Source: Verrucosispora sp. NA02020 (GTDB taxonomy: Bacteria; Actinomycetota; Actinomycetes; Mycobacteriales; Micromonosporaceae). Taken from it: DNA of 64,000 nt. The notes beneath the pieces are model-generated. The model was not told the origin of the DNA and did not search any database. It was given only the letters and a program-made list of their open reading frames with translations. Position 1 is the first letter of the stretch. Each line of letters begins with the position of its first letter. Both the position numbers and the translations under genes were made by a program. The stretch lies in the NCBI RefSeq assembly GCF_013364215.1, contig NZ_CP054923.1, positions 868,001 through 932,000 on the forward strand, given 5' to 3'. This document shows positions 58,619-64,000 of the stretch, piece after piece.

Positions 58619-59275
58619 TCACTCCGGCAGGAGTACGGCGGCGGTGCGGACCAGGTTCGCGTCGACCGCGTACCGGCCGGTCACCAGGGTGGGCGGACGG
58701 TCGACCGGGGCGGCGTCGATCCGGGCCGGTGCGATCCGTGCGGTGAAGGTCCCCGCGTCGGGGTCGAGCTCCACCACCGCGTCGTGGAAGTCCAGCCAGG
58801 TGCCGACGATCGGGTGCCACACCTTGTAGACCGTCTCCTTGGCGCTGAACGCCACCGTCGGCCAGGAGACGCCGGAGGGCAGCCGAGCGTACCGGTCCTC
58901 CTCCTCGGGCAGGCAGATCAACCGGCGTACGCCCGGGCTCAGTTCCTTGTGCTGCTCGGCGTCCATGCCGACCCCGCGCACCTCGCTGCGGCGCGCGACC
59001 GCCGCCGCGCAGTAGCCCCGGGTGTGGGTGATGCTGCCGACCGTGCCCGTCGGCCAGACCGGCGCGCGGTTCTCGGCGGCGAGCACCGCGACCTGCGGCA
59101 GGCCCAGCTCCGCCATGGCCCGGCGGGCGCAGACCCGGCCCGCGGTGAAGTCACGGCGCCGGCTGTCCACCACGCGTTCCCCGAGACCGGCCGCCTCCTC
59201 GGCGTGGAGTTGCCCGGACCAGTCCTGCTCCCGGGCCACCGCCACCGCCACCTCGGGAGGCAACAGGTCACGCAC
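58619..59275 (-). CDS. 4'-phosphopantetheinyl transferase (Sfp/EntD type)
   Basis: Enzyme of 218 residues that loads the pantetheine arm onto carrier proteins of polyketide, peptide or fatty acid synthases. Signature motifs are GSITHTRGYCAAAVARRSEV, GVGMDAEQHKEL (the GxDxE position reads GMDAE) and WPTVAFSAKETVYKVWHP (KEAxYK). No synthase genes are in the window, so it must serve clusters elsewhere. Start GTG 59275 opens VRDLLPPEVA. Confidence 0.93.
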   Translation of the reverse strand: MRDLLPPEVAVAVAREQDWSGQLHAEEAAGLGERVVDSRRRDFTAGRVCARRAMAELGLPQVAVLAAENRAPVWPTGTVGSITHTRGYCAAAVARRSEVRGVGMDAEQHKELSPGVRRLICLPEEEDRYARLPSGVSWPTVAFSAKETVYKVWHPIVGTWLDFHDAVVELDPDAGTFTARIAPARIDAAPVDRPPTLVTGRYAVDANLVRTAAVLLPE

Positions 59276-59503
59276 GCGCGATCACCGGGCGGTGCGTTCG
59301 GCGGCCCGTCCCGGTACCGTCGACCGGCGGCGAGTGCTCTGCGTCATTGCGACGCGTACGGTGGGTCGCGGTGGTCATGGTTGGTCAACGTACCTCAATG
59401 ACGTAACACCGTGTCGATCCCGGGCGCTGTACGAAGCGCACGGCGCTCGTGGCGCGGCGGCGGGTGCCCACCCGTGGTCCTGTGTGGAGGCGGAAGGAGC
59501 GCG

Positions 59504-59818
59504 ATGACAGGTGTGGCGGATCGCTCGGGGAGTGCGGTGGCCGGGACCGGTGGTGTGGAGCGGCTGGCCGAACATGCTCCGGCGACTCCCGACTGGACCT
59601 GCGGCACCTGCGGCGCGGACTGGCCCTGTGCGCCGAAACGTGCCCGGTTGCTGACCGAGTACGGGACGGATCGGCCGATGCTCAGTGTCTATCTGGGCGC
59701 GTGCCTGGCCGCCGCGGTCGAGGACCTGCACGCGCCCGGACCGACCTCGTTGCAGGACCGGTTCCTCGGCTGGCTGCCCCGCCGCCCGAGAGACCCGGCG
59801 AGCCCGCCGCCGACGTGA
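59504..59818 (+). CDS. small zinc-binding hypothetical protein
   Basis: Protein of 104 residues with WTCGTCGADWPCAPKRARLL, a Cys-x-x-Cys-x5-Cys pattern that can bind zinc, followed by GTDRPMLSVYLGACLAAAVE. Proteins with PxWxCxxCGxxWPC are widespread in actinobacteria and are sometimes labelled flavin reductase without evidence. AAGGAG is at seven bases before ATG 59504. Function unknown. Confidence 0.82.
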   Translation: MTGVADRSGSAVAGTGGVERLAEHAPATPDWTCGTCGADWPCAPKRARLLTEYGTDRPMLSVYLGACLAAAVEDLHAPGPTSLQDRFLGWLPRRPRDPASPPPT

Positions 59819-60017
59819 TCGTGGCCACCCTGTCGACGGGACGGGTACGCCGCTGGCCAGGCAAAATGTGAGCTGGTTTCCGGTTGGGCGTGGCGGTTCT
59901 CCGCCTCCAGCCGAGGGCGCGGTTCGGTGGAGATCCTTGTCGGGACAGGCCTCGGTCGGAAATCTGACCCGAGCTGCCCCGTTGTGCCGCTGGTCATGGG
60001 TGGTTAAGCTGCAGAGG

Positions 60018-60063
60018 CGCGCCCCAATCGCCCGCTTCCCCCGTGGCAGGCGATCGGGGCGCG
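60018..60063. terminator. 15-bp stem hairpin
   Basis: CGCGCCCC-AATCGCC (60018-60032) pairs with GGCGATCGGGGCGCG (60049-60063) with one A-C mismatch; loop of 16. Confidence 0.65.
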
Positions 60064-60100
60064 TCCTATTGTCCGGACTGAGTGCCCGGACCGACGTGAC

Positions 60101-60130
60101 AGGGCCCGCACGCCACAGCGTGCGGGCCCT
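60101..60130 (-). terminator. perfect 13-bp hairpin after the Pmt gene
   Basis: AGGGCCCGCACGC (60101-60113), loop CACA, GCGTGCGGGCCCT (60118-60130). It ends 13 bases before the Pmt stop codon region, in the correct place to end its transcript. Confidence 0.85.
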
Positions 60131-60142
60131 TCGCCGTCGGTG

Positions 60143-61846
60143 TCAGATCCAGCGACCGTCCAGCCACATCCGTGCGGACCACTCCGCGTACGGCAGCGAC
60201 TGACCGACGAAGATCGGATAGAAGTACGCGAAACAGAGGACGACGAGCACCATGTACGCCCCCACGATCACCCCACCCACCAGGCGGCGGTCCCGGGTGG
60301 CCTCGTCGTCGAGGACCGGTCGGGTGCCGCTCGGCCCGGCCGGCGACGCTATCGCCCCGAGTACGTAGACCACCGCCAGCACGAGGAACGGCAGCGCGGG
60401 CGCGGCGTAGAACGAGAACATCGTCCGCCCGTCCAGAGCGAACCAGAACCACGGCAACAGGCCGGCGGCCGCGCTGAGCAGGATCGTGCCGGCGCGCCAG
60501 TCCCGGCGGGCCAGGCCGAGCCAGACCAGCGCCACCAGCGCGGGCAGGAACGACCACCAGAGCAGCGGGGTGCCGAGCAGGAGGATCTCCTCGGCACAGC
60601 TCGCCGCGCCACAGGGGCTGTCGTTGGTCCAGTGGAAGGCGACCGGTCGGCCCAGCAGCAGCCACTGCCAGGGCCACGACTGGTATTTGTGCGGGTCGTC
60701 TAGTTGGCCGTGGAAGCCGAGCGCGGCCTGGTGGTACTGGATCAGGTTCCACAGCGCCCCGACCACGGGCAGGTCGCTGAGCCCGGCGTCCGGGTAGCGC
60801 TCGGCGAGCCGGTAGTAGCCCTCCTGGCTGCGCAGCCAACCCGACCAGGACGCCACGTAGGTGACCGCCATCAGCAGGCCGGCGAGCGCCATCCACGGCA
60901 CCCCGTCGAGCATGGTGGCCCGCCACGGCCGGGGCACCCCCGCCGCGCGGCGGACACCGACGTCCCAGAGGAGCATCAGCAGTGCGAACGCGGGCACGAA
61001 GAACAACGCGCTCCACTTGACCGCGAAGGCGCAGCCGAGCAGGACCCCGGCGGCGAGCCGCCACCAGGGCCAGTTCCGCCAGCCGCCGGGCGGGCGGCCC
61101 GCCCGGCCCCGGGCCGTCGGATCCAGCCCCGCCTCCAGCGCCCGGGCCCAGCGCCGACGCTGCGCGTCCCGGTCCAGCACCAGTGCGCCGAAGGCGGCCA
61201 GCACGAAGAAGAGCAGGAAGAGGTCGAGCAGGGCGGTGCGGGACAGCACCAGGTGGAAGCCGTCGAACGCGAGCAGCAGGCCGGCGGCGCAACCGAGCAC
61301 GGTGGAGTGGAACATCCGGCGGCCGCTGCGGATCAGCATCAGCACCGACAGGGTGCCGAACAGCGCCGCCGAGAAGCGCCAGCCGAACTCCGGCGAGGTG
61401 GTCATCAGCGCGCCGGGCACCGAGATGCCGTGTTCGGCGTCGGCGTAGCCGAAGGCCCACTCGCCGAGACCGATCAACCACTTGCCCAGCGGCGGATGGA
61501 CCACGTACGACGGTCCACCGTCCTTGTAGTTCCACTCGACGCCTTTGTCGATCAGCCCCCAGGCGTCCCGGGCGTAGTAGACCTCGTCGAAGATCTTGCC
61601 GGTCGGGTGGCTGAGGTTGGCGAAGCGCAGCACCGCCGCGATCGCCACCACCACGGCGGTGGCCCACCACGATCTCCGGTCCACGCGGGCCTCGACGGTG
61701 GCCAGCCGACGGCGGATCGTCGCCGGTACGCCACCCCCGCCCGCGTCGCCGGTCGTGCCACCGCCCGTGTCACCGGTCGAGGTGGCCGCCTGCTCCGGTC
61801 CCGGCTGGTCCGCGTTCGCGCTCTGTGCTGTCGACGCACTCGTCAC
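60143..61846 (-). CDS. protein O-mannosyltransferase (PMT family)
   Basis: Polytopic glycosyltransferase of 567 residues that transfers mannose from polyprenyl-phosphate-mannose to secreted proteins. Catalytic segment FDEVYYARDAWGLIDKGVEW with the family DE is near residue 85, YVVHPPLGKWLIGLGEWAFG follows, and many membrane helices plus IRSGRRMFHSTVLGCAAGLL and DWRAGTILLSAAAGLLPWFW complete the fold. The mycobacterial homologue is Rv1002c, in the same position before rsmI and metG. GTG 61846 starts after an Ala/Thr/Gly-rich tail typical of actinomycetes. Confidence 0.93.
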   Translation of the reverse strand: MTSASTAQSANADQPGPEQAATSTGDTGGGTTGDAGGGGVPATIRRRLATVEARVDRRSWWATAVVVAIAAVLRFANLSHPTGKIFDEVYYARDAWGLIDKGVEWNYKDGGPSYVVHPPLGKWLIGLGEWAFGYADAEHGISVPGALMTTSPEFGWRFSAALFGTLSVLMLIRSGRRMFHSTVLGCAAGLLLAFDGFHLVLSRTALLDLFLLFFVLAAFGALVLDRDAQRRRWARALEAGLDPTARGRAGRPPGGWRNWPWWRLAAGVLLGCAFAVKWSALFFVPAFALLMLLWDVGVRRAAGVPRPWRATMLDGVPWMALAGLLMAVTYVASWSGWLRSQEGYYRLAERYPDAGLSDLPVVGALWNLIQYHQAALGFHGQLDDPHKYQSWPWQWLLLGRPVAFHWTNDSPCGAASCAEEILLLGTPLLWWSFLPALVALVWLGLARRDWRAGTILLSAAAGLLPWFWFALDGRTMFSFYAAPALPFLVLAVVYVLGAIASPAGPSGTRPVLDDEATRDRRLVGGVIVGAYMVLVVLCFAYFYPIFVGQSLPYAEWSARMWLDGRWI

Positions 61847-61930
61847 CCGGCGATCGTAGGCTGCGGAGGGGGTCGCTGGCGTACATCGTCTCCGAATCCG
61901 GTACGACCGTCGATGAAGGAGTGCCTACTC

Positions 61931-62785
61931 GTGGGTGAAATGTCCGAAACTGGTCGCCTGGTCCTCCTCGGCGCGCCGCTCGGCAACCCCGCCGACGCCT
62001 CCACCCGACTGCGAGACGTGCTCGGCACCGCCGACGTGGTCGCCGCCGAGGACACCCGGCGACTGATCCGACTCGCCCGCGACCTGGACGTGACGATCCC
62101 TGGCCGGATCGTCTCCTACTTCGAGGGCAACGAGGAGCGGCGTACCCCCGAACTGGTCGACGTGCTCACCGCCGGACACCTCGTCGCACTGGTCACCGAC
62201 GGCGGCATGCCCAGCGTGTCCGACCCCGGCTACCGGCTGGTCCGCGCCGCCCTGGACGCCGGGGCCCCGGTCACCTGCGCCCCCGGACCGAGCGCCGTCA
62301 CCACCGCCCTGGCGCTGTCCGGGCTGCCCTGCGACCGGTTCTGCTTCGAGGGCTTCCTGCCGCGTACCCCCGGTGCCCGCCGGGCCCGACTGCGGGCGCT
62401 GGCGGCGGAGGAGCGCACCCTGGTTTTGTTCGAATCCCCGCACCGGATCACCGCCGCGCTGACCGACCTCGCCGACGCGTTCGGCGCCGACCGGCCCGCC
62501 GCGCTCTGCCGGGAGCTGACCAAGACGTACGAGGAGGTGCTCCGCCGCCCACTGGGTGACCTGGCCCGGTGGGCCGCCGACGGCGATCCGCGCGGTGAGA
62601 TCACCCTCGTGGTGGCCGGGGCGCCGGCCACGCCACCCACCCGACCCGACGACGACGCCCTGCGCACCGCGGTCGCCGAGCGGGAGGCCGCCGGCCAGAG
62701 TCGCCGGGACGCCGTCACCGAGGTGGCGACGGCCTTCGGGCTGCGTCGCCGTGACGTGTACGCCGTCGTGCACCAGGTGGTGTAA
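61931..62785 (+). CDS. rsmI: 16S rRNA (cytidine1402-2'-O)-methyltransferase
   Basis: Tetrapyrrole-methylase-fold RNA methyltransferase of 284 residues acting on C1402 of 16S rRNA. GRLVLLGAPLGNPADASTRL, VVAAEDTRRLIRLARDLDVT, LVTDGGMPSVSDPGYRLVRA, CAPGPSAVTTALALSGLPCD and KTYEEVLRRPLGDLARWAAD are canonical. GTG 61931 has AAGGAG nine bases upstream; the long open frame upstream is antisense to Pmt and not coding. Its stop codon lies inside a Micromonospora-type repeat. Confidence 0.95.
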   Translation: MGEMSETGRLVLLGAPLGNPADASTRLRDVLGTADVVAAEDTRRLIRLARDLDVTIPGRIVSYFEGNEERRTPELVDVLTAGHLVALVTDGGMPSVSDPGYRLVRAALDAGAPVTCAPGPSAVTTALALSGLPCDRFCFEGFLPRTPGARRARLRALAAEERTLVLFESPHRITAALTDLADAFGADRPAALCRELTKTYEEVLRRPLGDLARWAADGDPRGEITLVVAGAPATPPTRPDDDALRTAVAEREAAGQSRRDAVTEVATAFGLRRRDVYAVVHQVV

Positions 62786-62835
62786 GGAAGGGCCCCCTAC
62801 TAACGCCTCGTGTATAGGAAGGGTCCCTTCCTTAC
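62782..62835. repeat. AAGGAAGGGCCC-type palindromic repeat
   Basis: GTAAGGAAGGG (62782-62792) is the exact inverse of CCCTTCCTTAC (62825-62835), and AGGAAGGG-T-CCCTTCCT forms a nested palindrome at 62816-62832. It overlaps the rsmI stop codon. I recall the same kind of sequence as a common intergenic repeat in Micromonospora and Salinispora. Confidence 0.8.
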
Positions 62836-62838
62836 ATC

Positions 62839-63762
62839 TCACCAGGCGGCGGCGAGGAAGCCGAGCGTGATCGCCAGCGGGCCGGCGAAGGCGACGGTGA
62901 CCGCCCAACGACGGCCCCGTGGATCGGGCAGTCGCGTCGCGCCGGTCCAGCGGGCGATCCCGGCACCGCAGCCGAGCACCCCCAGCAGGCCGAGCAGCCA
63001 GCGCAGGTGCGCACCGACACCGTGATCGGCGTACGCGACGGCGGCGTCCGGACCGGTCACCCGGGCGGGTAGCGCCGTCCCGGCGATCGTCCGCTGCTCC
63101 GGGACCCCGCTGACCCGTACGCCGTGGGTGCGGAACCCGCCGTCGGCGGCGGTGAAGATCCCCCGGCAGCGCTGGGTCAACCCGTCACCGGTGCACCCGG
63201 TCACCACTGCGGTGCCCGAGGTGCCCTGCCCGGCAGCGAGCAGGATCGGGCCCGCGCTGACCCAGGCGAAGAACGCCGCCACGAGGCTCAGGCCGACCAA
63301 CGCGGCCAGTCCCGGCAGCGGGTCGGGCGGATGACTGCTCCGCTCCCGGTGGCGTACCTGCCGGAGCCGACGAAACAGCCCGCGCTCGCCGGGCGGATCC
63401 TGCCGCACCGGCGTGCCGTCCCAGTGCACCTGTTCGATCGGCGCCCAGAACGTGTCCTCCTCGTCGACGTCGGCGGGGTCGACGAACGGATCCGCGCCGA
63501 GATGCCGCGCCGAACGCACCGGCACCCGGTGCGGCAGTGTGCCGACCGGGGCGCCGGTGGTCGGCTCCACCTCGACACCCTGCTCCGGCGCCGTCGGTTC
63601 ACCGAGGGCGCCACCGGCCGGGTTCGCCCCGTCGGGCGTCACCGTCCGGGGGTGTGGCGCCACGGCATGGGTACGCGCCGACGCGGCCGGATCCGGCCAG
63701 GTCTCGGTGGGAAGGCCGTCCTCGTGGTCGCGGGCGGCGCGGCTGCCAGTCACGCGCTTCAT
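62839..63762 (-). CDS. membrane protein of unknown function, DUF3592-like
   Basis: Protein of 307 residues. A disordered charged N-terminus (1-155, [20 protein letters not shown]) is followed by a membrane helix ([20 protein letters not shown]), an external loop with [20 protein letters not shown] and [20 protein letters not shown] (DUF3592-like beta pattern), then two more helices ([40 protein letters not shown]). Function unknown. Convergent with rsmI, with the palindromic repeat between them. Confidence 0.75.
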   Translation of the reverse strand: MKRVTGSRAARDHEDGLPTETWPDPAASARTHAVAPHPRTVTPDGANPAGGALGEPTAPEQGVEVEPTTGAPVGTLPHRVPVRSARHLGADPFVDPADVDEEDTFWAPIEQVHWDGTPVRQDPPGERGLFRRLRQVRHRERSSHPPDPLPGLAALVGLSLVAAFFAWVSAGPILLAAGQGTSGTAVVTGCTGDGLTQRCRGIFTAADGGFRTHGVRVSGVPEQRTIAGTALPARVTGPDAAVAYADHGVGAHLRWLLGLLGVLGCGAGIARWTGATRLPDPRGRRWAVTVAFAGPLAITLGFLAAAW

Positions 63763-63911
63763 TGGACACCGGTGGGGATGCTCGGACACGCAGCTCAGGC
63801 AGCGTGTCGGCGACAAATCGGACCAGCCGAGGGTCCGGAATCGCCGGATTGTCGAGCGGGCGGGCCTATTGGTTCGCAGCCGCCCCAGGTGGGTCACTAC
63901 GCTTGCTGGGC

Positions 63912-64000
63912 ATGAGTCACGTTCTCGCGGCGGTCGCCTGGCCGTACGCCAACGGCCCGCGCCACATCGGCCACGTCTCCGGTTTCGGCGTTCCCTCCGA
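63912..64000 (+). CDS. metG: methionine--tRNA ligase, 5' part only
   Basis: The first 29 residues [29 protein letters not shown] carry the class I HIGH motif (HIGH at 18-21 as [11 protein letters not shown]) with the PYANG approach typical of MetRS. The gene runs off the window. TACGCT is eight bases before the ATG, so a leaderless start is likely. The gene order Pmt - rsmI - metG matches mycobacterial Rv1002c-Rv1003-Rv1007c. Confidence 0.95.
   Translation, partial: MSHVLAAVAWPYANGPRHIGHVSGFGVPS

Larger units (their letters stand above)
59819..60142. other. 324-base intergenic region with two hairpins, no gene
   Basis: Holds two strong hairpins, at 60018-60063 and 60101-60130, and nothing coding. 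The open frame at 59685-60203 does not look coding and ends in the Pmt gene on the other strand. Confidence 0.7.

Noticed and set aside
58619..59275. Sign of a biosynthetic gene cluster because of the Sfp-type enzyme
   Set aside because: No PKS, NRPS, or other synthase in the window; this enzyme is normal in actinomycetes.

Overview
The window is high-GC chromosomal DNA with GTG/TTG starts, many 4-bp ATGA/GTGA gene overlaps and no plasmid or phage core genes. Gene content and order point to an actinomycete. Two repeat types (a GTTGATCAAG palindrome at 52486-52552 and an AAGGAAGGGCCC-type palindrome at 62782-62835) resemble repeats I associate with Micromonospora and Salinispora. I infer a Micromonosporaceae chromosome; the genus is not proven.

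Region 1 (0-10.1 kb): phenylacetate-type PaaX regulator with an enoyl-CoA hydratase, a DUF3117 protein, leucyl aminopeptidase, then the conserved envelope block O-methyltransferase / HtrA / TatB / Mrp / DUF1003 / MgtE-CBS. It parallels the mycobacterial Rv1220c-Rv1232c neighbourhood, but sigE and rseA are missing between the methyltransferase and htrA.

Region 2 (10.1-31.4 kb): PhzF, HAD, EamA transporter, three short Pro/Gly-rich or SDR genes, a CoA-binding protein, an Rv2578c-type radical SAM protein interrupted by a 340-residue intein placed exactly at the third cluster cysteine, a DCC/HTTM pair, thioredoxin, a TrmH-type methyltransferase, a conserved run (DUF6758-like, 52-residue membrane peptide, PH-domain protein), a SigE-family ECF sigma factor with its membrane partner, PHP phosphoesterase, MarC, a Cas4/RecB-like nuclease, an MpaB-type oxygenase and a Fur regulator.

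Region 3 (31.5-40.8 kb): DUF2231, FmdB (Ruc-like), 5-formyl-THF cyclo-ligase, a large membrane diguanylate cyclase, then galU-glp-rimJ-glpR, the cell-division-linked gephyrin-like pair. The order matches mycobacterial Rv0991c-Rv0996, except that the cyclase gene sits inside it. It ends with tRNA-Ala(CGC) and a perfect hairpin.

Region 4 (40.8-60.1 kb): about 19 kb of accessory DNA between two otherwise conserved blocks. It holds an arsenic cassette (arsR-aquaglyceroporin-arsC with divergent arsI, no efflux pump), MocR/LysE/B3-4, a stand-alone proteasome-like Ntn hydrolase, DM13, an SDR gene with a perfect operator, a Tat-type M23 peptidase, a MerR-HEAT/HEAT operon with its own operator, GH43 arabinanase-type enzyme behind a LacI-type operator, a degenerate M23-like secreted protein, a coupled VWA/secreted-protein pair, a DUF4352 lipobox-less membrane protein and an Sfp-type phosphopantetheinyl transferase.

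Region 5 (60.1-64 kb): protein O-mannosyltransferase, rsmI, a membrane protein and the start of metG, again the order of the mycobacterial Rv1002c-Rv1003-Rv1007c block.

Many genes begin 6-8 bases after a TANNNT -10 box, so leaderless transcripts are probably common here; this was used to choose several start codons. Domain assignments rest on motifs read by eye; no database search was run.
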